The position numbers and the translations under genes are program-made. From Chitinophagaceae bacterium (GTDB lineage Bacteria > Bacteroidota > Bacteroidia > Chitinophagales > UBA10324): a DNA stretch of 33,514 nucleotides. The notes beneath the pieces were generated by a model, which saw nothing but the letters and a program-made list of their open reading frames with translations, made no database searches and had not been told where the DNA came from. Of this stretch, positions 1-8,429 are shown in pieces. The stretch covers positions 1-33,514 of the forward strand of contig CANJII010000038.1 of the NCBI GenBank assembly GCA_947474435.1. Reading direction: 5' to 3'. The stretch's first letter is position 1; each line of letters starts with the position of its first letter.

Positions 1-956
1 ATTGAATTTTTCAATCGATTATTTATTTCTGCCTCTTCACAATCAACATGAATGATTGTTCTGTTTTCCTCAAAGAATTTTACATCAGCTCCGGTTTGTC
101 TAATATCCAAACGGCTTCCTAAAACAATAATTAAATCAGATTCTCCAATAGCTAAGTTCACCCAGCGATTTCCATAGCTGCCGAGAAATCCAACTCTTAA
201 CGAATGTTTATATGGAATAACATCTAACCCAAGTAATGAAGTGGCAACAGGAACATTTACTGAATTGATAAAATCAGTAAACAACTCCAAGCTGTTCGAT
301 GCTCGTATTCCTCTTCCGGCAATGATCAGTGGTCTCTTTGATTGGGAAATGAGTGTTGCAATTTTTTCTAACGCAAATTCATCAATGACACTATCACCTG
401 CTAAATTAGTTGGTTCAATTTTCTGATTACTAATTTCAATATTTTCCCGTTGCACATTCATCGGAATATCAATTAACACAGGGCCGGGGCGACCACTTGT
501 TGCAATAGAATATGCTTCTTCTAAAAGAAAAGGAATCTGCTGAGCCGTTTTTATTTCGAAACATTTTTTTGTTACTGGAATTGCCATAGAAATAATATCT
601 GTTTCCTGAAATCCAAGTTGTCTTATTTTTCTGGCTCCCTTTTGTTCATGAATGTTTACCTGACCTGTTATAAAAATGGCTGGTGCTGAATCGAAATAAC
701 ACGATGCAATTCCGGTTAATAAATTAGTAGCACCAGGACCGCTTGTGGCCAATGCAACACCTGGAATGTTTTTTACACGGGCAAAACCATCGGCAGCAAA
801 GGCAGCTCCTTGTTCATGATGCATGGTGATAATATCAATTCCCTTTGCAGCATTTAAAGAGTCAAGAATGTGAGTTATCATTCCACCGGATAATTCAAAT
901 ACACAATCAATTCCTTTACTCTTCAGAAACTGCGCTATATAATCACTTGCTTTCAT
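1..956 (-). CDS. ThDP-dependent acetolactate-synthase-like enzyme, YerE-like (partial, cut by left edge)
   Basis: About 318 residues of the N-terminal part are present; the gene runs off the left edge. It starts MKASDYIAQFLKSKGID and has the thiamine-diphosphate Pyr-domain signature HHEQGAAFAADGFARV, with E48 as the expected cofactor-activating glutamate, then SGPGATNLLTGIAS and the SGRPGPVLIDIP end of the Pyr domain. From about residue 190 it enters the central domain. It would condense a two-carbon unit from pyruvate onto an acceptor. Its position as last visible gene of an rfbF-rfbG-rfbH operon points away from branched-chain amino acid synthesis and toward YerE, the ThDP flavoenzyme that adds a two-carbon branch to CDP-3,6-dideoxy-4-keto-hexose in Yersinia. 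Its start lies 14 bases inside the upstream gene, indicating translational coupling. The ThDP family is clear; the YerE role is inferred from context. A plain acetolactate synthase remains possible. Confidence 0.85.
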   Translation of the reverse strand, partial: MKASDYIAQFLKSKGIDCVFELSGGMITHILDSLNAAKGIDIITMHHEQGAAFAADGFARVKNIPGVALATSGPGATNLLTGIASCYFDSAPAIFITGQVNIHEQKGARKIRQLGFQETDIISMAIPVTKKCFEIKTAQQIPFLLEEAYSIATSGRPGPVLIDIPMNVQRENIEISNQKIEPTNLAGDSVIDEFALEKIATLISQSKRPLIIAGRGIRASNSLELFTDFINSVNVPVATSLLGLDVIPYKHSLRVGFLGSYGNRWVNLAIGESDLIIVLGSRLDIRQTGADVKFFEENRTIIHVDCEEAEINNRLKNS

Positions 957-1986
957 TCAGGTAATAATTAAAAGTCTTTTGTAAAGTTTGTTTTGTGTTG
1001 AAGTGCGATTGCAAATTCAATTCTTGCTTCGCCCTTAATGTGGCAGGCACATACCTTAAAGGTTTACTATTAATTTTTTTCGCTGCAATTTGAATGTCCA
1101 CAGGTTTATCAGAAAATGAAGCAATAATTTTTGCAACATCTTCAATACTTAAATCTTCTTCTGATCCGACATTGTATGGATGGCAGGATTCTCCTCTGAA
1201 TAATATTGTAAAGAGCCAAACTGTTAAATCTGCAGCATACATGTATGAACGGAAAGCTGTTCCATCACTGCTGATTTTTATTGCTGTTCCATCTGCAACA
1301 TTCCTGATAAAATTTCCAACAGCAAAGTGGCCATCAAGCGGAAGATAGGGTCCGGCAAATGCAAAGCACCTTGCAATTTTTGAAGGAATAGAATAATTTT
1401 TTAAATACAAATTGCAAAGCATTTCAGCCACGCGCTTTCCTTCGCCATATGCAGCACTGGAATCATAAATATCAGGACTTCCATTGAACTCTTCTGAAAC
1501 ATGAGTGATTTCAGAAGGTTGCTTTCCATACACTGCTCCTGAACTTGTATGCAGAATTGCTTTCACTTTTTTAATTCGTGCTAACTCAAGAATGTTTTTT
1601 GTGCCTTCAACGATTGTGTCAAACATCAACACAGGTTGTTCAATGTTGAGTGATACAGCTGGTTCGGTTGCAGCGTGAATGATAAAATCAATTTTCTCTT
1701 CCGAAAAAGTGAAGCTTCGGATATCTCCATTCAGAAATTTTATTGCTGAATGATTGAACTGTGGGAATTGCATTAAAAATTTTTCAGGATTGCGACTCAA
1801 TACAATCAATTTTCCATTGAGTTGTAATTTCTCATTGATGAAAATAAAACTTTCGAGTAACCACTTTCCAAAAAATCCGGTTCCTCCGGTTATGAATATT
1901 GTTGAACCGCTTGGAAAATATTCTTTCCATAAATCATTGGTATGATTCAGAACATGTTCAAGGTCTGAGGTTGGAATTGTTTTCAA
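943..1986 (-). CDS. NAD(P)-dependent sugar epimerase/dehydratase (SDR), probably the last reductase of the CDP-sugar pathway
   Basis: An extended short-chain dehydrogenase of 347 residues. The Rossmann loop GGTGFFG lies at 34-40, after an unusual ~28-residue N-terminal lead. The conserved D88 of NGDI, the HTSSGAVYG strand (about 146-154) and the catalytic pair Y180/K184 (YGEGK) are all visible. Start and stop overlap the neighbours: its ATG overlaps the rfbH stop by 4 bases and its end overlaps the next gene by 14. In known CDP-dideoxyhexose clusters this slot holds the 4-keto reductase or epimerase (abequose, paratose, tyvelose, ascarylose) or YerF, which reduces the two-carbon branch in yersiniose. 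Because a ThDP carboligase follows, a YerF-like role is the best guess, but the substrate cannot be read from the sequence. Confidence 0.85.
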   Translation of the reverse strand: MKTIPTSDLEHVLNHTNDLWKEYFPSGSTIFITGGTGFFGKWLLESFIFINEKLQLNGKLIVLSRNPEKFLMQFPQFNHSAIKFLNGDIRSFTFSEEKIDFIIHAATEPAVSLNIEQPVLMFDTIVEGTKNILELARIKKVKAILHTSSGAVYGKQPSEITHVSEEFNGSPDIYDSSAAYGEGKRVAEMLCNLYLKNYSIPSKIARCFAFAGPYLPLDGHFAVGNFIRNVADGTAIKISSDGTAFRSYMYAADLTVWLFTILFRGESCHPYNVGSEEDLSIEDVAKIIASFSDKPVDIQIAAKKINSKPLRYVPATLRAKQELNLQSHFNTKQTLQKTFNYYLNESK

Positions 1987-3296
1987 TCTTTCAGCAGCTG
2001 ATGAAAAATATCAATCATGTAATCTATCATCTCATCATTGATCATGGGAGTTACACCAATCCAGAAAGTTTGATTCAGAATTATTTCAGTGTTTTTTAAA
2101 TCACCAACTTCGCGATAAGCATGATTTTTAAAATAGGGTTGCTTTTTAATATTTCCTGCAAACAATAAACGGGTAGCAATTTTATTTTTTGTTAGCTGGT
2201 ATATCAAATCATTCCTTGTAATTCCGGCTTCGGGCTTCAGTGTAATTAAAAAACCAAACCACGATGGACTTGCATTTCGAGTTGCTTCAGGCAATATCAG
2301 TTTATGAGAAAGATCACTTAAGCCGTTTTTTAATTTATTGAAATTGTGTCTTCTGATGCGAATAAATTCTTCGAGTTTATCTAATTGCGCTAACCCTAAG
2401 GCGGCTTGCATATCTGTAATTTTCAGATTGTATCCCAATCGGGAATAAATGTATTTATGATCGTATCCAAATGGCAAATCACCCAATTGCCATTCAAATC
2501 TTTTTGCGCAGGTATTATCTTTTCCGGGTTCGCACCAGCAGTCTCTTCCCCAGTCGCGGAACGACTCCATTATTTTTTTGAGCTTAGCATTATTGGTAAA
2601 CACCGCACCGCCTTCACCCATTGTAATATGATGTGCCGGATAAAAACTTAATGTGGCAATATCTCCGAATGTTCCAACATGTTTGTTATTGTATGTTGCT
2701 CCGAGCGCATCACAACAATCTTCAACCAGCCACAACTTATGCTTCCTTGCAATTTTATGAATCTCTTCAACCTGAAAAGTATTTCCAAGGGTGTGGGCAA
2801 TAACTATTGCTTTTGTTTTCGGACCAATGGCTTCTTCTAATCTTGCAATGTCAATTTCATAGGTCGGAATTTCTACATCGAGAAAAACAGGCGTGAGTCC
2901 GTATAACAAAAATGGATTAATGGTTGTTGGAAAAGAAACAGCAACAGTTATGAATTCATCACCCGGTTTTAATGCACGATCACCTAATTCTTCAGCTGTA
3001 AGAGTTGCTGCTGCAATAAGATTGGCGGATGAACCGGAATTTACTGTTATTAAACTTTTTATTCCAATGAACTTTGCGAGTTTTTTTTCAAACTCGGCAT
3101 TGAATCGCCCGGTTGTAAAAACACCATCCAAAGCGGCTTCAGTCATCAATTGTAATTCCTTCTCATCAAATACTTTTCCGCTAACCGGAATTGTTGATTC
3201 ACCAGAAATGAATTTTTTATTTTCATGAACCTCATCATGATATTGTTTGATGAGCGAGAAAATTTCTTTTTTAATAGTTTCTGCTTTTGATTTCAT
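1983..3296 (-). CDS. rfbH: CDP-4-keto-6-deoxy-D-glucose 3-dehydrase (E1)
   Basis: A PLP-fold protein of 437 residues that removes the C3 hydroxyl of CDP-4-keto-6-deoxyglucose, working with a reductase partner. Two family hallmarks separate it from ordinary DegT aminotransferases. First, the PLP lysine position is a histidine, in PAHHITMGEGG (H222). Second, it has the C-x-C-x7-C pattern C253, C255, C263 (in RDCWCEPGKDNTCAKRF) plus C194/C195 (VEDCCDALG), matching the cysteines that bind the [2Fe-2S] cluster in Yersinia E1. The length is normal. It follows rfbG after 6 bases and its stop overlaps the next start, so it is in the same operon. The reductase partner (E3, DdhD/RfbI type) is not in this window. 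Confidence 0.95.
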   Translation of the reverse strand: MKSKAETIKKEIFSLIKQYHDEVHENKKFISGESTIPVSGKVFDEKELQLMTEAALDGVFTTGRFNAEFEKKLAKFIGIKSLITVNSGSSANLIAAATLTAEELGDRALKPGDEFITVAVSFPTTINPFLLYGLTPVFLDVEIPTYEIDIARLEEAIGPKTKAIVIAHTLGNTFQVEEIHKIARKHKLWLVEDCCDALGATYNNKHVGTFGDIATLSFYPAHHITMGEGGAVFTNNAKLKKIMESFRDWGRDCWCEPGKDNTCAKRFEWQLGDLPFGYDHKYIYSRLGYNLKITDMQAALGLAQLDKLEEFIRIRRHNFNKLKNGLSDLSHKLILPEATRNASPSWFGFLITLKPEAGITRNDLIYQLTKNKIATRLLFAGNIKKQPYFKNHAYREVGDLKNTEIILNQTFWIGVTPMINDEMIDYMIDIFHQLLKD

Positions 3297-3302
3297 AATG
3301 GA

Positions 3303-4364
3303 TTAATAGTTGGCAGTGAAATTTTTTATTTGATTCACTCTGCTTTCATACACATTTTCCGATTCCTTTTCTGATAAATATCCTTCAACTGTGTATTGAA
3401 TTGTTTCTTCAAAATTTAAAAGTGGCCTCCAATCCAACTGCGACAATGCTTTTGAAATATCAAGTTTCAACAAACTTGCCTCATGCGGTTTGTTTGGATT
3501 GTTATCGGGTTTGTATTTGAGATTGGTAATTGTTTTTGAAATTTTATTTATTACATCTGATACACTGTAATCTTTTTCCGTTATCGGGCCGAAATTCCAA
3601 CCGCCTGAAAATGATTTTCCTTTTTCATACAATGTCTGAGCAAGTTTCAAATAACCGAATACCGGTTCTAAAACAAATTGCCAAGGCCGTGTTGAATTTG
3701 GATTTCGGATTATTAGTTCGCTATTTGAAAAATAGGCTCTGAACAAATCAGGTATAATTCTGTTCTCGGCCCAATCGCCACCGCCTATTACATTTCCGGC
3801 ACGGGCTGAAGCAACCGCGCAATCATCAGATTGAAAAAAAGATTTTATGTAAGAAGCAGTAACCAGTTCGGCGCAACCTTTTGAGGCGCTGTACGGATCG
3901 CTTCCTCCCATCGCATCATTTTCATTGTAACCACGCGCCCATTCATTGTTCTGATAACACTTATCGCTTGTTACATTAACAGCAACTTTTACAGAAGTGG
4001 TTTCACGAACAGCTTCAAAAAAATTTACTGAACCAATAATATTTGTTTCAAAAGTTTCAACCGGATCATTATAAGATTGCAGTACGAGGGGTTGTGCTGC
4101 CAGATGAAAAGCAATTTCCGGTTTAACCTGATTGAAAAAAATTTTAAATGATTCTCTGTTTCTCACATCGCCATCCTGATGATGAATAAGTTTTGCAAGA
4201 TTTGTTTTAATGAAATTATCGTCAGAAGTTTTAGGAGGTAAAGCATATCCATGAACATCTGCTCCCAATTCATTCAGCCAGATACAAAGCCATGAACCTT
4301 TAAAACCGGTATCGCCGGTTACCAGAATTTTTTTTCCTTTAAAAAATTTATTGAACAGATCCAT
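3303..4364 (-). CDS. rfbG: CDP-glucose 4,6-dehydratase
   Basis: An SDR enzyme that converts CDP-glucose to CDP-4-keto-6-deoxyglucose. Visible motifs are the Rossmann loop TGDTGFKGSW (about 16-25), HLAAQPLV, TSDKCY (132-137), the catalytic Y158/K162 (YSASKG), GNVIGGGDW and RPWQFVLEP, all typical of the RfbG subgroup rather than dTDP- or GDP-sugar dehydratases. The start chosen is MDLFNKFF at 4364, where the family normally begins, giving 353 residues and an 8-base gap from rfbF. An in-frame ATG at 4391 would add nine residues (MENLEVIKH) and overlap rfbF by 19 bases. Second gene of the CDP-sugar operon. Confidence 0.95.
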   Translation of the reverse strand: MDLFNKFFKGKKILVTGDTGFKGSWLCIWLNELGADVHGYALPPKTSDDNFIKTNLAKLIHHQDGDVRNRESFKIFFNQVKPEIAFHLAAQPLVLQSYNDPVETFETNIIGSVNFFEAVRETTSVKVAVNVTSDKCYQNNEWARGYNENDAMGGSDPYSASKGCAELVTASYIKSFFQSDDCAVASARAGNVIGGGDWAENRIIPDLFRAYFSNSELIIRNPNSTRPWQFVLEPVFGYLKLAQTLYEKGKSFSGGWNFGPITEKDYSVSDVINKISKTITNLKYKPDNNPNKPHEASLLKLDISKALSQLDWRPLLNFEETIQYTVEGYLSEKESENVYESRVNQIKNFTANY

Positions 4365-4372
4365 ATGTTTTA

Positions 4373-5146
4373 TTACTTCCAGATTTTCCACTCTGCAGTA
4401 CCGTTATTCCAAAGTTCATTCAAATCCATTTTATCTTTTAATGTATCCATGGGTTTCCAGAAACCTTCGTGCTTGTAAGCAACTAAATTATTTCCGGCAG
4501 TTATTTTTTCGAGCGGGTCTCTTTCCCAAATGGTGTTATCTCCTTCAATGAAATCAAATATTTGTGGCTCGCAAACAAAGAAACCGCCATTGATCCAGTG
4601 TCCATCACTTTTAGGTTTCTCTTTAAAATTCATCACCTGTAAATCATTATTTATTTGCAGTGCACCAAACTTTCCGGTTGTTTGAATAGCAGTAACAGTC
4701 ACCATTTTTTTCTTTGAATCATGAAAATCCAAAAGTTGTTTGATGTTTACATTTGAAACACCATCACCATAAGTCAGAAAAAATTTTTCACCATTCACAT
4801 ATTCTTTAATTCGCTTAATACGACCTCCGGTTAGGGTATCTTTTCCGGTATCAACCAATGTAATCTTCCAGTTTTCAGTTGCAGTGTTGTGTATTTTCAT
4901 CTGGTTATTTGAAAGATCAAATGTTACATCAGACTGATGAAGAAAATAATTGGCGAAATATTCTTTCACCATAAAACCTTTGTAACCAAGGCAAATTATG
5001 AATTCATTAAAACCATAATGAGAATAAATTTTCATGATGTGCCACAAAATTGGTTTGCCTCCAATCTCCACCATTGGTTTCGGACGAATATCTGTTTCTT
5101 CAGAAAGACGGGTGCCCAATCCACCCGCGAGAATAACTACTTTCAT
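4373..5146 (-). CDS. rfbF: Glucose-1-phosphate cytidylyltransferase
   Basis: This enzyme joins CTP and glucose-1-phosphate to give CDP-glucose, the entry step of all CDP-6-deoxyhexose pathways. At 257 residues it has the usual family length. The nucleotidyltransferase signature LAGGLGTRLSEET (6-18), RPKPMVEIGGKPILWHIM and YGDGVSNVN (metal-binding D128) are present, and WINGGFFVCEP and WKPMDTLKDK follow as in RfbF proteins. It is the first gene of the minus-strand operon. An exact TAnnTTTG box lies 22 bases before the ATG, so the operon promoter is probably in the gap to the divergent glycosyltransferase. Confidence 0.97.
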   Translation of the reverse strand: MKVVILAGGLGTRLSEETDIRPKPMVEIGGKPILWHIMKIYSHYGFNEFIICLGYKGFMVKEYFANYFLHQSDVTFDLSNNQMKIHNTATENWKITLVDTGKDTLTGGRIKRIKEYVNGEKFFLTYGDGVSNVNIKQLLDFHDSKKKMVTVTAIQTTGKFGALQINNDLQVMNFKEKPKSDGHWINGGFFVCEPQIFDFIEGDNTIWERDPLEKITAGNNLVAYKHEGFWKPMDTLKDKMDLNELWNNGTAEWKIWK

Positions 5147-5168
5147 GTTATCATGATTTTTAGTGCTT

Positions 5169-5176
5169 CAAAATTA
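5169..5176 (-). promoter_or_regulatory. Candidate -7 promoter box for the rfbF operon
   Basis: Reads TAATTTTG on the minus strand, an exact match to the Bacteroidota -7 consensus TAnnTTTG, 22 bases before the rfbF ATG. No clear -33 TTTG is seen at the expected distance. Confidence 0.4.
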
Positions 5177-5220
5177 ATTATCAAAAATGGAAACATTTGT
5201 TTGATGGAATTTATTATTTA

Positions 5221-5258
5221 TTCAATGACTTATTGAACAAGTGTTCAATTGTATTGAA
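5221..5258. promoter_or_regulatory. Cluster of TTCAAT/ATTGAA half-sites with an 8-2-8 palindrome (possible operator)
   Basis: In the 238-base gap between divergent genes lie alternating half-sites TTCAAT (5221), ATTGAA (5232), TTCAAT (5244) and ATTGAA (5253), spaced 11, 12 and 9 bases. The middle pair extends to the near-perfect palindrome ATTGAACA-AG-TGTTCAAT (5232-5249). Spacing near one helical turn and a position upstream of rfbF suggest a repressor or activator site, but no regulator gene is next to it. The rest of the gap holds nothing recognisable. Confidence 0.35.
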
Positions 5259-5384
5259 ATAAAATGACTGTACTGATTTTATTTGTAAACTGTTTAAATT
5301 CAATTTTCTGATTATCAGCGCATAAATTTTTCATTCTTAAATTATCACTTCCATTCCTATTTTGCCTTCCTTATTTTTCAATTG

Positions 5385-7052
5385 ATGAGTAAAAAACAAA
5401 CTAAGATTTCTGAATCGAAAAAAATAACTCCTGCTAATACGAAGGTGGTCACTAAGCCATTACTCGAGCGATTTCCGTGGATAGAATATGTATTGGTTGG
5501 ATTAACAATTACAATTCTTTTTTTTCTGCGGAGAAATTTTTTAGGTATTCCGATGGAGCGCGATGAAGGATCGTATGTGATGTATGGCAAGTGGTTAGTT
5601 GATGGCGCAAAACCATATGTTGATTTTTATGAAATGAAACCTCCCGGAATTTTTTTAGTGTATGGGTTGATGGTGAAACTTTTTGGCTACGATGCATTGA
5701 GTTTACAAAAAGGATTTTGCTATGTGTATGCACTGATACTTTTATTTTTTTATCTATTCTTTCGAAACCTATTCGGAAAAAAAATGGCGATGGTGCTGTT
5801 GCCAGTTGGCGGATTGCTTTTTCTGAACCCACAGATTTATGGATTCACCATTCAGGCAGAATTTTTTGTGCTCGTGTTTGTTTTAGCAGGTTTGTATTTA
5901 TTCACGCTTGCGAAACTGAAAAATAATTTATGGATTTTACTTTTTTCCGGTATGATGCTCGGATTTTCAGTTTTAATAAAACAGGCCGGAATATTCTATT
6001 GTTTTTTTGGGGCTTTATGGATATTGATTGATTGGCTGAAAAATAAAAATCTGCGGAAATTTATTTTCGAAACAATGGCTTTTGCAGCAGGAGGTCTGAT
6101 TCCTGTTTTATTAATTTTTCTATGGATACAAATGCAGGGATTAACTAAGGATATGCTTTTCTGGATAGTGGAATTCCCGGGGAAATATTATCTCGTTGAT
6201 ATTTCATTTGATGATGGAATAAATATGCTAACCACTACTTTTAAAAATATTCGGGGTGAACAACCTTTGTTCTGGATGCTTGCATTTGCAGGTTTGATTG
6301 CCGGATTTTTTATTAAAATTTCATGGGACAAAAAAATCGTTTATTATTCTTTTATCATCCTTTCATTTTTACCAATTGTTCCCGGCTATCGGTTTTATGG
6401 TCACTACTGGATATTATTTGTTCCCGGCATTGCACTCTCCATTTGCCTCACTTATCAATTGCTCGAACAATTGGTTGGGAAAAGCAAAGCGCTTAAAAAT
6501 ATTTTGGGTGTACTCTTTCTGATTATTCCAATAAGTCATTTTGCCAATTCCACCTCGTATTATTTAAAACCGGATTTCGATAAAATTTTACACGCAGGTT
6601 ATGGCAGCAATCCGTTCCCTGAAGCAAAAGTTATTGGCGATTTTCTGAAAAAGAATATGAAACCCGGAGATCAGATTTATGTTGCCGGATCAGAACCTGA
6701 AATATATTTATATACTAATACGCTTGGTGTTACACGACACAATGTTGTTTATATCATTAATCTGAAATATCCATTTACCAAAACAATGAGAGCTGAAGCC
6801 ATAAAAGATGTAGAAACAAAAAAACCGCGGTACATTGTTGATGTTGTCATTCCCATTTCATTATGGTTTTCAAAAGAAAGTGAAATGGAGCTTTTTGAAT
6901 GGACTCAGAAATATGTACAGGAGAATTATAATTTAGTTTTCATTGCTGATCAGTATAGTCCGGGAAATGCAACCAATTATGTTGAGGGGCCAGCGGTTTT
7001 AACCTATAAACCGCAAGGGCAAAATTTCATAACGGTTTGGGAGCGGAAATAG
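5385..7052 (+). CDS. GT-C family membrane glycosyltransferase (GT39/ArnT-like)
   Basis: A 555-residue integral membrane protein with about ten hydrophobic spans. After the first span (about 34-49) comes an extracytoplasmic loop with ERDEGSYVMYG (acidic pair D60/E61) and DFYEMKPPGIF (D80, E83, K85), the arrangement of PMT/ArnT-type enzymes that use polyprenyl-phosphate sugar donors on the periplasmic side. A soluble C-terminal part follows from about residue 410. The ATG at 5385 is preferred over the TTG one codon earlier. It is divergent from the CDP-sugar operon and could move a sugar onto envelope glycan or lipid A, but the substrate is unknown. Only 21 bases separate its stop from the dusB stop. 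Confidence 0.85.
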   Translation: MSKKQTKISESKKITPANTKVVTKPLLERFPWIEYVLVGLTITILFFLRRNFLGIPMERDEGSYVMYGKWLVDGAKPYVDFYEMKPPGIFLVYGLMVKLFGYDALSLQKGFCYVYALILLFFYLFFRNLFGKKMAMVLLPVGGLLFLNPQIYGFTIQAEFFVLVFVLAGLYLFTLAKLKNNLWILLFSGMMLGFSVLIKQAGIFYCFFGALWILIDWLKNKNLRKFIFETMAFAAGGLIPVLLIFLWIQMQGLTKDMLFWIVEFPGKYYLVDISFDDGINMLTTTFKNIRGEQPLFWMLAFAGLIAGFFIKISWDKKIVYYSFIILSFLPIVPGYRFYGHYWILFVPGIALSICLTYQLLEQLVGKSKALKNILGVLFLIIPISHFANSTSYYLKPDFDKILHAGYGSNPFPEAKVIGDFLKKNMKPGDQIYVAGSEPEIYLYTNTLGVTRHNVVYIINLKYPFTKTMRAEAIKDVETKKPRYIVDVVIPISLWFSKESEMELFEWTQKYVQENYNLVFIADQYSPGNATNYVEGPAVLTYKPQGQNFITVWERK

Positions 7053-7073
7053 AATTTTTATTTGAAGTGCAAA

Positions 7074-8096
7074 TTATTCAGCTGTGTATGCAGGAGCTAA
7101 AACCCGTTCGGGTTGAGTGCCCTCGTACTTCACAATAATTTCTTCGAGCACCTGATTAATTTCTTCATAAGTTGTCAGCACCACTAATCGGTCGCGATAA
7201 TTTTTGATGTATGGAAATCCTTTGAAATAATTTGTGTAGTGTCGGCGCATTTCCAATATGCCAAGCATATCTCCCTTCCATTTCATACTTTGTGTTAAGT
7301 GCGTGCGGCAAACATCCACACGCTCACTTACAGTTGGCGGCGCAAGCATTTCACCTGTTGCCAGAAAATGTTTTGCTTCACGAAAGAACCAAGGATAACC
7401 AATAGCTGCACGGCCAATCATGGCGCCATCCAATCCCATTGAGTTTTTTACAAAGCGCACTTTCTCAACAGTATCAATATCACCATTGCAGAAAACCGGA
7501 ATTTTCATTCGCTGATTGTTCTTCACTTTTTCAATCAAGGTCCAATCGGCATTTCCTTTATACAACTGTGCGCGTGTGCGGCCGTGAATACTGATAGCTG
7601 CGATTCCGATGTCTTGTAATCGTTCAGCTACTTCCACCACATTTTTTGTGTTATCGTCCCAACCCAATCTTGTTTTTACAGTTACAGGCAGAGTTGCACG
7701 CTTAATAATTTCAGAAGTCATGCGCACCATTTTCGGAACATCCTGTAATATGGCTGCACCTGCACCACGACACGCAACTTTTTTTACCGGACAACCATAA
7801 TTAATATCAATCAAATCGGGTTTGGCTTCTTCAATAATTTCAACACAGCCAACCATGGTATCAATTTCTCCCCCAAAAAACTGAATTCCAATCGGGCGCT
7901 CTTCATCATAAATATCCAGTTTCATCACACTCTTTTGCGCATGACGAATTAAACCTTCTGATGAAATAAATTCAGTGTACATCAAATCAGCACCATTTTG
8001 CTTACACACCATTCTGAATGGCGGGTCGCTAACATCCTCCATTGGTGCGAGCAACAATGGAAATTCTCCTAATTCTATTTTATCTATCCGTACCAT
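7074..8096 (-). CDS. dusB: tRNA-dihydrouridine synthase, DusB type
   Basis: An FMN enzyme of 340 residues that reduces uridine to dihydrouridine in tRNA D-loops. The TIM-barrel start LLLAPMEDVSDPPFR, the DINYGCPVKKV active-site loop with catalytic C102, KTRLGWDD, SIHGRTRAQLYKG, CNGDI and MIGRAAIGYPWFF are all as expected for Dus proteins. It stands alone, with a near-match promoter box (TATTTTAG, 8109-8116) 12 bases before the ATG. It converges with the glycosyltransferase gene with almost no gap. Confidence 0.95.
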   Translation of the reverse strand: MVRIDKIELGEFPLLLAPMEDVSDPPFRMVCKQNGADLMYTEFISSEGLIRHAQKSVMKLDIYDEERPIGIQFFGGEIDTMVGCVEIIEEAKPDLIDINYGCPVKKVACRGAGAAILQDVPKMVRMTSEIIKRATLPVTVKTRLGWDDNTKNVVEVAERLQDIGIAAISIHGRTRAQLYKGNADWTLIEKVKNNQRMKIPVFCNGDIDTVEKVRFVKNSMGLDGAMIGRAAIGYPWFFREAKHFLATGEMLAPPTVSERVDVCRTHLTQSMKWKGDMLGILEMRRHYTNYFKGFPYIKNYRDRLVVLTTYEEINQVLEEIIVKYEGTQPERVLAPAYTAE

Positions 8097-8179
8097 TTGA
8101 ATTGTGCGCTAAAATAGTTGGCGGCTAGCAATAGGTAGCAAAACCTGAATATCAAAATGAAGAACTACAACAAGCATAA

Positions 8180-8187
8180 TATATTTG
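8180..8187 (+). promoter_or_regulatory. Candidate -7 box for the small antitoxin-like gene
   Basis: TATATTTG matches TAnnTTTG exactly and lies 11 bases before the ATG at 8199. Because it falls inside the longer reading frame starting at 8157, it supports the shorter start. Confidence 0.45.
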
Positions 8188-8198
8188 CAGAAAAAAAT

Positions 8199-8429
8199 AT
8201 GGAAGCCACTTATAGTTTAAAGTCAAGTGAACTCAATATTGATTTTATAAATGCCATAAGAAAAATATTTAAAAACAATGAGGTTGAAATCACAATCTCA
8301 ACTACAAATAACAAGAAAGGAGAAATAGAATTTTTGAAAGCAGTTTCAGATGTTCGGCTTAGAAAAAATATAATTTCATTTTCTGTTGAAGACTTTAAGA
8401 AGAACTCTAAAAAAATTATTGCTTCATGA
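8199..8429 (+). CDS. Small antitoxin-like protein of unknown function
   Basis: A 76-residue protein beginning MEATYSLKSSELNIDFIN. An in-frame ATG at 8157 would add 14 residues, but a -7 promoter box lies inside that extension, so 8199 is preferred. The layout is a short beta-strand opening (ATYSLKSSEL), a helix (IDFINAIRKIFKN), a second strand (EVEITIS) and a charged C-terminus rich in lysine. This resembles short Bacteroidota proteins found before RelE/YoeB-type toxins, from memory rather than a search. Downstream, overlapping by ATGA, is only a 22-codon reading frame (8426-8494) starting MICIEYSERV, so no complete toxin is present. It may be an orphan antitoxin. Function not established. 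Confidence 0.5.
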   Translation: MEATYSLKSSELNIDFINAIRKIFKNNEVEITISTTNNKKGEIEFLKAVSDVRLRKNIISFSVEDFKKNSKKIIAS

